From contig CATNEN010000024.1 of the NCBI GenBank assembly GCA_950097015.1, positions 2,485,501 through 2,549,500 on the forward strand: a DNA stretch of 64,000 bases. Reading direction: 5' to 3'. Origin of the DNA: Macrostomum hystrix. Its lineage: Eukaryota > Platyhelminthes > Macrostomidae. Positions 11,031 to 23,903 of this stretch are shown here, piece after piece (positions within the stretch are counted from its first letter, which is position 1; every line of letters begins with the position of its first letter). Below the pieces are notes generated by a model. That model did no database searches, was not told where the DNA came from, and was given only the letters and a program-made list of their open reading frames with translations. The position numbers were made by a program, and so were the translations under genes.

Positions 11031-11850
11031 GACTGTGTTTAAATCGAATTTTCGCACTTGGTCGTGCTAGAAGATCTACAATTTCGATTCTAGTTAAACG
11101 AGTTTTGCTTGCAAAACCATTTCTGTATTGTATAAGTAGTTGCAATGCAGTATCTATGTATTTTATCTGAGTTTGCAAAGCTGGTCACACTTATTCTAAA
11201 TTCATTCTACAAAGCTAAGCATGTTTTAGCAACTTTTGTGATACCCGTGTTAATACAATCTAGAATTTTTATTTTTCGTTGTAGTTAGCCTACGTGTGTT
11301 GAAACGAGGTAGAAACGAGGTGATGTAGAACAGCTTATAACTCGGTATTTCTCTACTATAAATGCTCAATGCATCAGATCTATTATGGACAGATCTAGTG
11401 CACTATTTTTTTCCAATGTCCATGCTGCTTATTATTCTAGTCTGTTGATTATTGACACGTGTAGGTGCACTATGATCATCAGTTTATCATTATATTAACT
11501 AAATGTTAACCTACTTAACTGACTGTTGTTATGTGTTATAAATGCATGAAGCTTTGTCTACCAAAATTTTTCTAGTCAGATTTTTGCTTGTCACTTTACC
11601 GCCAGCTTGCTAGTCTACTGTTTAAATATTTAAATATTTAAATATATTCCATAACGCGATATTTGTCCGATTTTTAGATAACTCAAAAACAAAAGATCTG
11701 CTTAGCGGTGCCTCTTTGAAAGTTGATTTTTTTCCATGAATCACATTTTACAACTAATGAAAATCCCTGTGGAAATTTCGAGTCTTGACTGTATTTGCAA
11801 CCCGCCAGAACAGGGGTGGTGTCAAACCGTGCGCCTTAGAGCAAGTTTGC
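11031..11850. other. AT-rich intergenic region
   Basis: No open frame with coding character, RNA gene or tandem array was seen. A short ATTTAAAT palindromic run lies near 11622-11645. Confidence 0.4.
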
Positions 11851-11859
11851 AAAATGCCT

Positions 11860-12215
11860 CATCCAGTCAGCTTTGATCAGTGCTGGTGCATCAGCAAAGC
11901 TCAGGTCGATGTCTGCGGAGTCCACAGCAGCTGCACGTCCTGCTGCATGCTGTGAGGGGAATTCTGCCCAGCTAGCCGCAGGCGCCGCTGACTCAGCAGG
12001 TCGGAAGGCCGCGTCTGTCTCGCTCGCTTTTTCAAGGAGTCAGTCGTCTCGCATCGGGGGCCGCATGCGTCACGTTCAGTTGCGCCTCGAGCGCCTTGGT
12101 CAGCGTCCAGGTTTCCTCATTGTATGAAGCAGCACGGCCTTAAAAACTGCCTGGAAGAGCTGCGACCAGGCGCTGTCCGTCAGCACGTCTAAAAGCAGCA
12201 CGTCCGCACAAGGAC
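11860..12215 (-). pseudogene. Non-LTR retrotransposon (LINE) reverse transcriptase remnant
   Basis: The minus strand of this isolated GC-rich patch encodes pieces typical of the C-terminal end of LINE reverse transcriptases, spread over different frames. They are a LFQAVFKAVLLH segment, then EETWTLTKALEAQLNVTHAA (the conserved ETWTLTK motif), then PSDLLSQRRLRLAGQ. Two frameshifts separate them and stop codons interrupt, so it is dead. The 5' part of the element is absent. The superfamily is uncertain. Confidence 0.65.
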
Positions 12216-12239
12216 CACTTTAGGAGGCTGGTTCTCGCT

Positions 12240-14900
12240 GAAAAATACACTAATATTGAAAAAGGAAATTTGCAACCATTTTCTGCGCAATTCTTTTTAT
12301 TGGAGCCATATGCGATAACCTTTTGATATTCGTTTCCTTTCCTTGTAGCTTCATAGATTTTTATCAAGTATTTATTATGAAAAAATCTACTTCATTTTCT
12401 TTTTTACTTTCTCAACACGCCTTTCTGTGCCAAGAATCCCTTTAGCCTCTGAAACAACAAAAATATTCGGAAACAACCTCCTTGTTTTCGCCATTCTCTT
12501 TCTGCAGCTGTCGAGCCAGTTTATTTGTATATTTATTCTGAAAGTACAGTTTACACTCTGGCCTTATGACTGTTTATTTATTGTATGCACATGCTCAGAC
12601 CATTTAAAGGTATTCATATAGGCCTAGTAGAGAAAATTAAGTTTGAAGATCAACTTCTCAGGAATATATAAAGTGCAGATGCAAAAAGCATAGGAAAAAT
12701 GCTTTGTTAGATTCATTGGAGCAATTGTAAGCATTTGTGAAATTCATTAAGTTGTTTATTTCAAATGTAGTGCTTTGGGTCTGTTTTATTACAAAACGAT
12801 AAAATTACACCATCCAAAAGTGAGAAAGACAATTTTTTTTCGCAAGAACAGAATACTTGAAGAGCCAATTTTGTTTTTTTTTCAAATAGGCTTTATTCAT
12901 AAATATATTATTTTCATTAAAGCTTCATTGAGATGCATACATTTTGTCATTTCTTTAATGATATTTTTATAAAATTTTGATTTACTTTATAAAAAATTAT
13001 TGTTGTAAACCACAACAAACAAATTAAACCGTTATTTTCGTAGAAAATTTCCACTTAACAGGAAACTTTAATGTGCAGCAGCTATCAGTACCTTCAATTA
13101 ACTATCCCACAGTCATTTTTGTCAGTAAATGTTACAGAATTCACCAATAGTTCTTAAATAAACTTTCGTTTTTTATTTCTTATTTTCTTATTTTTTTACT
13201 TCACTTAGTTCTTGGCAAAGAAGTAAGAACATATTACACATGAGTTTATCGTGACACCACTCAGACTGCTGTAGGTACTAGGTTGTAGGTATCAGTTAGC
13301 TATGGGCATGGATGTTGTGACTTTTAGGCCAATACCGTCAACTGACTGTGTATATATATTAAAGGTCGCATTTTCAATGACTAGGCCTAATGTGGTCGCA
13401 ATCATAATTGAAGCGATTTCTTTTTATGCCTTTAAAACAGCATGGGCTGGGACCTAGCACTAGCTAGCCTTACGCACTGCACACGAGTGAGAGTAGGGCG
13501 ATTATCCTTAGGGCGAAACAGCTAAGCTTAGACGTTGCTTATCTTTAAAATAAAAAAGTGAGCTTTTTCTTCCTGCTTGAAATCAAATTGCTCAGAATTT
13601 TTCAAGACATTCATAAATTTGCTTTTGTTTTTAGCTACTCTCTATAGCCGATTGGCATACTTTAAAGTTTGGTCAGTTCGTCATCTACTTATAACAAGCA
13701 ATCAAGCTCGTTATCAATAAAGTGAGGGTGGGGTGGTGGGGCAGAGTTGTGAACACACTTCACTTTAAATAGCCAAAAGAGGTGTCAAAACTGATTTCAT
13801 TATAAGAGTTGAAAGATAGGTGACAACATGATGTGAGGAGGTGTGGGGTGGTTCTGTTCAAAACTTTGAAAACTTTTATTTTATAGATGACAAAGTGTAC
13901 ACAAGTCTAAGTCTCGTCATCCACCCTCTGAGATATTGGACAGATTGTCATCTGGATAATGAAGTTGTAAGATGACAAAGTGTCCAGGTACCTTTAGCTA
14001 CAAACTTTTGGCATATAGCAAATAGTATATTTTAAAGTTTTTTGCTATTAGAAGCAATTCTTAAACTTATAACTATTACTTTTACAATGAAAATATTCAT
14101 TTGCTTTTTCATTGTATCAATAGTAAGCTGCTAGGTTTTTGTCCTATTTGGCAAAAGTATAAAATTTGGTATGCTAAATTCTAGACTTAAAGATGCTTCT
14201 TAGTGTGTAGTTTCTGCTAGTTTTAAGAATAATTAAATTGAAAAATATAACAAAAAGTTACTTGATTTCAGTGGGAACAAAGCTCAATAAAACAAAAATT
14301 TTAACTACTAATATTAAACTTATCTTTAAAAAGCCTTTTGTATGACCAGGTATCATGTGTTTGTGAATTAGATGCCAACTGCATGCTAGGCCTAACCTCT
14401 CTATATTTTTACAACTATTTTAAGTCAACTAAATACATCATATCAAGTTGAGTGATAATGTATTATTCCAAATGCTTATCACCTTTCTTCTAGAAGCTTC
14501 CATACCATAAAGTATGAAAATAGAGATCAGTTTTTTGCATGGTAAGGTAATTGTTTTCTGTTGTCTAACTAGTTCATTTATAGTAGAATAGAAGCTGCAA
14601 TTCACAATAAATCCTTCCCTATTTTGAGTATTGTTTTTTATGAACGCTTCATTGTATTTTGGAAATTTGTTAGCTTATATAGGTAAAATTAGAACGTTCA
14701 TCCTCGGACATGTTTTTACTACCTGGAAACTATTTTAAATAATGAATGTAGTTTGTTTTTATTACACAGTGCCACTTAGTTATTTTTAGTAGCTAGCTTG
14801 GTAAATTGAAATTAAATAGCTTAGACAAATTGGGCCATTATAAGATACAACTAACACCTTCAAACATTGATATCCATTTCCTAGCCTTCAATCCATAGTC
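12240..14900. other. Gene-poor AT-rich intergenic region
   Basis: Long AT-rich stretch with short chance open frames only. There is no splice-consistent exon, tandem array or RNA gene that I can support. It probably contains the promoter of the four-pass membrane gene near its right end, but no convincing element was seen. Confidence 0.45.
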
Positions 14901-16376
14901 ATGCGCCAACTGCTAAGTGCAAACTGCAGCAGACGCCTGACCCGCTGCCTGTGTACCGCCCAAATAATTGGCGGCCTCGGCCTGCTGCTCATTGACGCTG
15001 CGATTGGTTTCTACTCTATTCAAAGCATTTTCGGCCTTGGATTCGTCTGCGGCCCCCTGTTAGCCCTAGCAGGCCTAGCCGGTTGCTATCGCGTTGCTAG
15101 GCGGCGCGAATTGAAACCGACGGCCGATTCAGCGGCCTGCCTCCGGCTGGTCAGCAATGCCGCCGCCCTGCTGACCTCGCTGCCCTGCGCCCTGCTGCTT
15201 GCGCCGGCTGCTTATCCGCATTCTGCCACTCTGGCCTCCGCTGCTGGCTATTGCGGCTTCCGCTTGCCTCAGCTCCCGGACTTACAGAGGCTCAATGCCA
15301 GGTGCGAACCAGTTTTTTTATTTAACGTAATTCAATAAGAGCTCTGAACTCCATGTTGTTATACCCTATTCTGTAAAAACCCTAACATTTTGTCTCATTA
15401 TTTGAAAAAATCACCACCCTATATCCTGCCTAAGATCCCTGATCCCATATCCCGACCAGAATAATCCCTGATCTCATTTCCCAAACAAAATAGTCCCTGA
15501 TCCCTTATCCTGCCCAAAATATCCCTGATCTCATATCCTAAACAAAAATATCCCTGATCCCCATTTCGCAATCAAAATAGTCCCTGATCCTTTATCCTGC
15601 CCAAAATATCCCTGATCTTATATCCTAAACAAAATAGTCCCTGATCCTTTATCCTGCCCAATATATCCCTGATCCCATATCCTAAACAAAATAGTCCCTG
15701 ATCCCTTATCCTGCCCAAAATATCCCTGATCCCATATCCTAAACAAAATAGTCCCTGATCCCTTATCCTGCCCAAAATATCACTGATCCCATATCCTAAA
15801 CAAAATAGTCCCTGATCCCTTATCCTGCCCAAAATATCCCTGATCCCATATCCTAAACAAAATTATCCCTGATCCCTTATCCTGCCCAAAATATCCCTGA
15901 TCCCCATTTCGCAATCAAAATAGTCCCTGATCCCTTATCCTGCCCAAAATATCCCTGATCCCATATCCTAAACAAAATTATCCCTGATACCTTATCCTGT
16001 CTAACAAAATTCCATGAGGCTAATGCAATTTGCAAGTCAATTCCTAGCATTAGAAACTGTTTTCCAAATCATCAGCAGCAGCAGCGACAGCGGAGTCGTC
16101 TCCCTGGCCAGCCACCTCGATGACGCTGACGCCGACGCTCGACGTTCTCTCGCCGCCATCTCCGTTGGCTACTCGGCCGCTTTGGCCTCGTTGGCTCTGG
16201 GCGGTCTGGCCACCATTGCGCAGCTGCTGCGCTGCTCGCCAGCTCTCGCTACCAACGACGAAAATGAAAATGCGGACAAGCCAGCAGGATACGAGGATGC
16301 GGTTGCTATGACATCAGTGGGCGTTGTCAACGGTGACAAAGCGCGAGCTACTGCAGCCAAACCGTGCGCCCTTTGA
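14901..16376 (+). CDS. Four-pass transmembrane protein, unassigned family
   Basis: Exons are 14901-15301 and 16076-16376, giving 233 residues. The donor AG|GTGCGA and the acceptor CAAATCATCAG are both compatible with phase 2. Hydrophobic segments are about TAQIIGGLGLLLIDAAIGFY, FGLGFVCGPLLALAGLAGCY, LVSNAAALLTSLPCALLLA and, in exon 2, LAAISVGYSAALASLALGGL. The loop between the third and fourth spans carries an acidic/Ser-rich stretch (SSSSDSG, DDADADA). The C-terminal tail is cytosolic in a four-pass topology and ends in a DKPAGYEDAV-containing region. Layout and size recall MS4A/CD20-like or tetraspan proteins, but no diagnostic motif was found, so no family is assigned. GC-rich codon use matches the neighbouring real genes. 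The start is the first ATG and has basic residues before the first span. Confidence 0.62.
15400..16010. repeat. 56-bp compound minisatellite in the four-pass gene intron
   Basis: Alternating half-units with cores AATAGTCCCTGATCCCTTAT and AATATCCCTGATCCCATATC give a repeat of about 56 bp through most of the intron. The minus-strand peptide repeat (LGYGIRDILGRI) is incidental. Confidence 0.93.
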
Positions 16377-17216
16377 AAGAGCGTTGGCTTTTGTCATCAA
16401 GAAATTCTGCCGTTTAGAGTGTACGAGAGTAAACACCTATGTTAAGATTATTTTCATACGTTAAGGAAATCATTAGTAAGATTTAGATTCTAGTAAAATA
16501 GTAGAACTAAACTATACTTCATTTAGTGAAAGTAAAAATAGTTTTATTTCTTCGCCGTCAAAAACACGCCATCAATCCGTAGATTTCTTTTACTACTCAA
16601 AATATTTGGCGCGAATTCAAAATCAATGCGTCTGTCGTATCTTATTTGTACAGTTTTCTTCATTTCTGTAGACTTTCGGCGCCGGAAAAACGATGTTTTT
16701 GTTTTAAGAGAGAAAATTGTATATTTAAGCAGCTGCAATATGTTTTATTTAATGCCATGCCTTTTGTGGTGAATGTGTTTATAGTTTTGTTTTATCGCGC
16801 GTTTAGTCTAGTCGCTTTTTTCCTATCAGGTAGCTTGAAATTCACTTTTAGATGACAACAAACGTTTCACTTCAACTTCTGATATGTAGCTAATAAAAGT
16901 GCAATACTGTTTACAAAGTTAATTTTAGCACTCGTTTTTTGTGTCTTTAAAGAATTTAAACTGCTTTACAATACTTTTCAGCTTGTCTTCTTTGTAAAAT
17001 TAAATATGTGTGCATCGATGCATTATTAATTTCATCAAACAATGCTGGCGTATTGTTACTGCTTGAATTCATAGTGGCGAAAGAAGAGAGGATCAAAAAG
17101 GGAGAATGGTGAGAGGATAATTAAAAAGGGGTGAGAGCGCTCAGACATGCCTAGTTTTTTATCTTTAAAGCCAAAACAGCTCTTTTCTAAGAAACCGCTC
17201 ATTTTCAGCCTCAACA
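16377..17216. other. Intergenic, four-pass gene to CASP
   Basis: AT-rich spacer with no supported gene. It should contain the 3' end of the upstream gene and the CASP promoter, but no confident signals were recognised. Confidence 0.4.
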
Positions 17217-20200
17217 ATGTCCCTAGTGCAGTCGGTGCTATCTGCCTGGAAGGGCACCAGCTTCGAGCAGGTGAAGCAGGAGCTGGACGCCACCGCGGCT
17301 GACATCGCCGGCCAGCAGGACGCAGGAGATGCCGGCCGGAAGCGCCTAGTTGAGCTGAGCCGCGAATTCAAATCCGGCACCCCGGCCGAGGTGCGGAAAG
17401 CCGTGGCGCCTCTGCTGAAGAGCTTCCAGGCCGAGGTTGACAGCCTGTCGAAGCGGTCCAAGCACGCCGAGGCGGCCTTCCTCAGCGTCTACCAGAAGCT
17501 CATCGACCTGCCAGATCCGGCGCCGGCCTTCGATCATCTGGCCGGCATGCAGAAGCGGGTGCAGAGATGCAGCGATTTGGAAATTGAAAATAAACAACTG
17601 CGCGATCGCTTAGCCGAGTACAATGCCGAGTTTGCCGAGGCGAGTTGCTACCGACTGGACATTGTTGCGTGGATCTTGCTGGACTCCAATTCTCAGAATG
17701 GGATCGAGATCTTAATTGATCGTCAGAATGAGATTAGAATCTTCTAACATATTCAATATGAATTTTGGGATCTTTAAATATCATCGAAATCAGATCGAAG
17801 TCGTCAAATATCGTGAGAATAGGATTGGGATCTTGACGGATAAGTCAGAATGAAATTGGGATCTTGACGGATAGTCAGAATGAAATTGGGATCTTGAAGG
17901 ATAGTCAGAATGAAATTGGGATCTTGACGGATAGTCAGAATGGGATTGGGATCTTGAAGGATAGTCAGAATGAAATTGGGATCTTGACGGATAGTCAGAA
18001 TGAAATCGGGATCTTGAAGGATAGTCAGAATGAAATTGGGATCTTGAAGGATAGTCAGAATGAAATTGGGATCTTGACGGATAGTCAGAATGAAATTTGG
18101 ATATTGACGGATAGTCAGAATGAAATTGGGATGATGACGGATAGTCAGAATGAAATTGGGATCTTGAAGGATAGTCAGAATGAAATTGGGATCTTGACGG
18201 ATAGTCAGAATGGGATTGGGATCTTGACGGATAGTCAGAATGAAATTGGGATGATGACGGATAGTCAGAATGAAATCGGGATCTTGACGGATAGTCAGAA
18301 TGAAATTGGGATCTTGACGGATAGTCAGAATGAAATTGGGATCTTGACGGATAGTCAGAATGAAATTTGGATATTGACGGATAGTCAGAATGAAATTGGG
18401 ATCTTGACGGATAGTCAGAATGGGATTGGGATCTTGACGGATAGTCAGAATGAAATTGGGATCTTGACGGATAGTCAGAATGGGATTGGGATCTTGACGG
18501 ATAGTCGGAATGAAATTGGGATCTTGACGGATAGTCAGAATGAAATTGGGATCTTGACGGATAGTCAGAATGGGATTGAGATCTGACGGATAGTCAGAAT
18601 GGGATTGGGATCATTAAAAATCCCTAGGATGGAGGGTCTAGGGTGTCTAAAAATATTCGCAGTATGGATTAGTATATCAAGAGAATCTTCTATGACTATA
18701 TTTCTCTTCTCCTTTTTTTCAACCGCAACACGGCACTAATACAGGTGCGCAACCAGGAGGTGACGGTCAAGCAGCTGCGCGAGCGCCTTCGCGATCTGGA
18801 AGAATCCGTGGAGTCTCGCGTAGCAAATTCCGTTCGCGATCGGGAGCGCCAACTGGCGTTAGACTACGGCGAGAAGGCGAAACAGTTGAGCTCGGCTCAG
18901 CTTGAGGCTGCTCAGCGATTGGGCGAGGCTGAGCAGCGCGCCGCTCAGCTGCAGTCGGCGCTCGACTCCACTCGCGCCGAAGCGGCCAGCCTGAGACAGG
19001 CGCTGGATGACAGGTGAATGACGAAATTCCTGATGGGATATCCTGACGCTTTGGTCCCAAATCACCGAATTCTTTGATCCCAAATCACACAATTCTTTGA
19101 TCCCATTCCAAAATCACACAATTCTTTGATCACGAATCGCCCAATGCTAGGATCTCAAATCAATGCTTAATCTGTGTTCCCATATCTCCAGTGTTTATTT
19201 AATCGCAAAAATTACATCATCCTATGATTCCATTACGCCTTTTTTGTCCCAAATTAGTCGGTCTTAAATCAGACTAAACCTGAATTTCAATCCCAAATCC
19301 TCAAACGCGCAGGCAGTCGGCTCGCACAGACGAGATGGAACTGCTGGCGCAGGACGCCGAGAGGGCCAACGAGCGAGCCGCCCAGCTTGAGAAGGAACTG
19401 CTGGCTGCTCGGGCCCGCTTGGCAGGTCAGCGGACTTCGCCAGCCGGTTACGGCTCAACTTCTGACAACGCCAACGCCGCCGCAATCGCCGCCGCTGCCG
19501 CCGACGAAGCCGGGCAGTTTCGAAGAGCGGAGCTGGAGGCTCAGCTGGCTAGCAGGGAACGCGAACTGTCACAGCTGGCCGAGGACAACAGGTGAGACTG
19601 TGCTCAGAGAGCTGTCCATTGACCATACCTAACCCACAGGTGTCCATTTAACCTACCAGGCTCAGAGAGGTGTCCATTGACCATACCTAACCCACAGGTG
19701 TCCATTTAACCTACCAGGCTCAGAGAGCTGTCCATTGACCATACCTAACCCACAGGTGTCCATTTAACCTACTAGGCTCAGAGAGCTGTCCATTGACCAT
19801 ACCTAACCCACAGGTGTCCATTTAACCTACCAGGCTCAGAGAGGTGTCCATTGACCATACCTAACCCACAGGTGTCCATTTAACCTACCAGGCTCAGAGA
19901 GCTGTCCATTGACTATACCTAACCCACAAGTGTCCATTTAACCTACCAGGCTCAGAGAGGTGTCCATTGACCATACCTTACCCACGGGGTGTCCATTGAC
20001 TCTACCTCACCCAGAGAGGTGACCATTTACCCTTTTACCCTACCTGACCCAGAGAGGTGTCCATGGACCTCTACCTCAACTACAGAGATCCATAGACCAT
20101 ACCTGGCTCAGTGATTTCTATTAACCCTTCCTAAACTACAGAGGTGTCCATTGTCCATTCCTCACCCAGAGAGGTGTCCATTGACCCTACCTGAGCAGTA

Positions 20201-21793
20201 AGGCGTGGGTTGCTAACAGAAGAAAGCATTAGCCCCCCTATTGCCCCCTCGACCAGACGCCTTCAGCGGACCGCTGACGAGTTGCGCGAATCCCGCGCCC
20301 AGACAACGGCCGCGCTGGAGTCGCAGCTGGCCGACACTGTCAGACGGTTGGCAACCGCGGAGGAGCGCCTTCGCTATCAGAGCGACTACGACGAGATTCG
20401 TCGAGAGCTTCGCGTCCTCCAGACCGTCCAGTTCACCTACTCCGAGGAGGGCGACGACGCCGAGTCTTCGACCCTCAGCCTGGAGGAGCGGCTGGTGCGC
20501 CAGAACCGCACCCTGCAGAGTGAGGCCGCTGGCCTGCGGCTGCGCGCGGACCGGCTTCAGGCTGAGGTCGGCCGGCTAAGCGGCGAGCTGAACGAGTCGC
20601 GTGCCGACTGCGCGCGGCAGTCCAGGCTGGTTGAACAGCTAGAGGAGGATCTGCGCCGGGTGAAGGCCTTCTCCGCTATGTTCCGCGGCGCCGCCGAGGT
20701 CAGTGACAGCTAATATTGCAGAATATGTTAATTCTTAAGCTATAAACCACATCCCCATTTCTAATCCCTAAATGTCCCTGTTTCTAAGCCATTATCCCAT
20801 GGCTTAAACATTATCAAAGCAATTATTACCTGAGTTCCAAATTTCTAAGTGAATCCTAAAAATCCTTATCTGTTATAAGTTATCCCCTAATATCCCTATT
20901 TCTGAGCGACAATCCCCAATGTTCCCCATTTCTAATCAATTATCCCCAAAGATCCTCATTTTTTAAAGAGACGATCCCTAAAGACAGTCTCCAATTAGAC
21001 ATTCAAAATGTCATTCCCGAATCCCGATCCTGTTAGGATTTTAGGAGCAATAGTCTTCTTTTGACCAGGAGTACAATTTTTATCCCATTACCGCACGCAG
21101 GGCGAGGAAGGTTCCACCAATCAGTTTTTGTCACAAAATCAGCAACAGCAGCAGCAGGCGCATCAGAAGCAGCCCAGCTCGGAGGCGGAGGCGCTAGCCA
21201 GTGTGCTATCTGGCGGCCAGTCGGATTCCAGCGCGGCGCCGCAGGACGCGTCACTATTGAGCATAGTGCAAAGCCAGCGAGAACGCTACCGCGCCAGAGC
21301 CCAGGAGCTGGAGGTGGCCGCGGTCGCTCAACAGCAACAGCTCGGCGTCCTGCGCACCGAGCTGGACAAAGTCCGCTCAGACAATGTGAAACTTTACGAG
21401 AAGATTCGCTTCCTGCAGTCCTACCAGGCTGGCGAGTGTCAGCAGGGCGGCGGAGCCGGCAGCGGCGGCGAATTCAGCGGCTACTCGGAGGCCTACGAGA
21501 CTAGGCTGGATCCGTTTGCTAAATTCAGCCGGCGCGAACGGGAGCGCAAGATTGCGGAACTGCGACCCCACGATAAGCTCACCCTGAGTATAGGCCGGCT
21601 GATCCTCAGCAGCCGTACAGCCAGGGCTTTCGTGTTCTGCTACACAGTCCTGCTGCACCTGCTAGTGTTCCTGGTGCTGTTTCGCATGGCCTACATGGAA
21701 ACTGACAGGCGGGATCTGTCAGCCGAGTGTCAGCACAAATTTCAGGAGCACATGCTGCGAGTACACAATGACTCCGGCCAACACCGCCACTGA
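17217..21793 (+). CDS. CASP: Protein CASP (Golgi coiled-coil membrane protein)
   Basis: Exons are 17217-17639, 18745-19013, 19313-19591, 20257-20698 and 21101-21793, giving 701 residues. CASP is a single-pass Golgi protein related to golgin-84 with roles in retrograde vesicle tethering. In vertebrates it is an alternative product of CUX1. Residues 1-140 match the family start: ELDATAADIA, SREFKSGTPAEVRKAVAPLL, SFQAEVDSLSKRSKHAEAAF and the EYNAEFAE/VRNQEVTVKQL junction. The middle is coiled coil with QSDYDEIRRELRVLQ. The last exon has SIVQSQRERYRARAQELE, DNVKLYEKIRFLQSY, YETRLDPFAKFSRRER and HDKLTLSIGRLILSS, then the span FCYTVLLHLLVFLVLFRMAY near residues 647-669. Intron 1 starts with GC (GAG|GCGAGT) and must be removed in phase 0 to restore the conserved EFAE-VRNQE junction. 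No CUT or homeodomain is seen downstream, so this looks like a stand-alone CASP gene. Length is close to the human protein. Confidence 0.95.
17820..18612. repeat. 30-bp minisatellite in CASP intron 1
   Basis: About 26 nearly perfect 30-bp units with the core GATCTTGACGGATAGTCAGA preceded by TGAAATTGG. Because 30 is a multiple of three, it stays open on the plus strand as a decapeptide repeat (TDSQNEIGIL). It sits inside the intron between conserved CASP exons, so it is not coding. Confidence 0.97.
19020..19312. other. CASP intron 2
   Basis: A 299-nt intron with loosely repeated CCCAAATCACACAATTCTTT-type segments (19050-19130), an eroded short tandem repeat. Confidence 0.6.
19600..20190. repeat. 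58-bp minisatellite in CASP intron 3
   Basis: Units of about 58 bp carry the cores GTGTCCATTGACCATACCTA and ACCCACAGGTGTCCATTTAA. They are well conserved to about 19970 and degenerate after that. Each unit contains CCACAGGTGTCC, which resembles a 3' splice site followed by a 5' splice site. Confidence 0.93.
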
Positions 21794-21814
21794 GACTGGG
21801 GAATCGTGGGGATG

Positions 21815-22515
21815 GGCTATGTCAGGCATTGTTATCGCAGACTGCTGACAATGTCAGGCACTGTCAGGCACTGTTACTGCAGACTGCTGACAACGTCAGG
21901 CACTGTTACTGCAGACTGCTGACAATGTCAGGCACTGTTATAGCAGACTGCTGACAATGTCAGGCACTGTTATCGCAGACTGCTGACAATGTCAGGCACT
22001 GTTATAGCAGACTGCTGACAATGTCAGGCACTGTTATAGCAGACTGCTGACAATGTCAGGCACTGTTATAGCAGACTGCTGACAATGTCAGGCACTGTTA
22101 TAGCAGACTGCTGACAATGTCAGGCACTGTTATAGCAGACTGCTGACAATGTCAGGCACTGTTATAGCAGACTGCTGACAATGTCAGGCACTGTTATAGC
22201 AGACTGCTGACAATGTCAGGAATTGTTATAGCAGACTGCTGACAGTGTCAGGAATTGTTATAGCAGACTGCTGACAATGTCAGGCACTGTTATAGCAGAC
22301 TGCTGACAATGTCAGGAATTGTTATAGCAGACTGCTGACAGTGTCAGGCACTGTTATAGCAGACTGCTGACAATGTCAGGCACTGTTATAGCAGACTGCT
22401 GACAATGTCAGGAATTGTTATAGCAGACTGCTGACAGTGTCAGGAATTGTTATAGCAGACTGCTGACAGTGTCAGGAATTGTTATAGCAGACTGCTGACA
22501 GTGTCAGGAATTGTT
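21815..22515. repeat. 32-bp minisatellite downstream of CASP
   Basis: About 21 copies of a 32-bp unit with the core GTCAGGCACTGTTATAGCAG followed by ACTGCTGACAAT. It starts about 25 bp after the CASP stop codon, so it probably falls in the 3'UTR or immediate flank. CACTGTTATA is replaced by AATTGTTATA in the right half. Confidence 0.95.
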
Positions 22516-23325
22516 AAGACACATCAATAGTCTAATAGGTTGGTCGTTTTACGAATATTTGCCGAATCGTGCCAAACCTGGGATTATTTTATATATTCGA
22601 CCTAGTTCGGCAGTTGTTTGAATAACATTAGTTATAACTGAGTATCGATTTTTTGGCGTTTCAAATCAAGTTTATCCCTACAAATTAGAATAGTATTTCA
22701 AAGGGACAGTGCTTTAATTATCTGGCTGTGGATATGAAGGCTCCTTCATCAGCCTTCAATTTTGGTAAAAGGATTTTTCGTTTAAAAACTTTGTTTATAG
22801 AAAAATGTCGCTTAACGTAACTTGTGCTTTCCAAGAAACCTCTACATATGTTATGCAGAATCTTGTTGAGTCTAGTTTGTACACCGTTATTAAATATATA
22901 ATCTATAGTTATAGTAAATGAACTAGGTTTCTCAGCTATGTTGTTTGCATCGCTTGCTTATAATGAATTGCCTTTATTTATAAGAAATAAACATTGTAAT
23001 CTGTGCTGATAAACCCGATTGCGGTTGCTGCCAAGTTAAAGTTGTTGTAAATACTCGTAATACAGAATTCAATTCGGTCGAAGTAACAAAGTGGTGTCTT
23101 TTAGAATCCTTGCTTTGATCCTTGGACTAGATTGCACAGCCTGTGGCAGTCAAATGAACTGTCCCGTGGACTGGGGACCAGATAATGCGTTATATATTGT
23201 ACAGCTTGTTGAACTGGAACACTTGTTCGATGACAAAAATGGTTTCCGCTGGGTTGAGATACGAACTTCCGACATCTCGGCCAGTTAGCTAGTTAGCAGT
23301 AGAACCACCCCCTTGACGACTATTT
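22516..23325. other. Intergenic region between CASP and dispersed repeat
   Basis: AT-rich sequence. A 65-codon open frame at 23091-23288 has no recognisable domain and may be the 5' part of the adjoining dispersed repeat. No gene is supported. Confidence 0.4.
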
Positions 23326-23329
23326 TTTG

Positions 23330-23720
23330 TGCTGCACCCAAACGGAGCAACGCAAGCACACGAAACTCAAGAACACGGGCCAACTTATTATTTTTTGTCT
23401 CGCATCTTCTGAAACAAGAACCAAGTCGACAGCTCTTCAGACCGTCGAGATATTCAATGTTTCTGGACGAAGGTATGATTTTTCACATAAGAGCTAGTGT
23501 ATTTCATACACCCCTATACACGAATTAGCACTGCGCCTTGCCACTATAAATTGATCAGCATGTCACCCGAATGTGCCTGCATCATCTCTATCTTCAGTGG
23601 TCACCTAGCTATATCTAGACGGACTGCTGGGCCTTTAAGGGCTACAACAGGTAGAACTAGGCCACTATGACGCGAATTTGTTTAATTTCAGTGTTTAAGC
23701 CTAAATATTAGGTGCAGCTC
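23330..23720 (+). mobile_element. Dispersed repeat family, copy 1
   Basis: Shares long near-identical stretches with 26900-27380 and 43262-43780. Examples are GAAACAAGAACCAAGTCG, CAGACCGTCGAGATATTCAA, CATACACCCCTATACACGAA, GATCAGCATGTCACCCGAAT and GACGGACTGCTGG. All three copies carry the palindromic block GCCTAAATATTAGG near the right end. No coding capacity or terminal inverted repeat was seen, so the class (SINE or non-autonomous element) is undetermined. Confidence 0.8.
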
Positions 23721-23903
23721 AATCACAGAAAGAAAAAATATTAATTGTAGATTAACGGCGCCACAACTTGATATGTTTAACAGATGCAAATCTATTAATA
23801 GATTGCAAAGACAGAAATGCATTAACTTTTATTAGAAATGTGCTTTCATATGATAGGCGGCCGACAATTTTAGTGTTACAAATTGGTGTGCTTTAGTAGA
23901 GTT

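Noticed and set aside
12427-12972. Short plus-strand frames in AT-rich DNA
   Set aside because: Phe/Ile/Lys-rich low-complexity translations without domain, splice support or GC bias seen in real exons here.
17864-18586. 240-codon open frame of TDSQNEIGIL repeats
   Set aside because: It is a 30-bp intronic minisatellite between conserved CASP exons. It has no composition or conservation typical of the flanking coding sequence.
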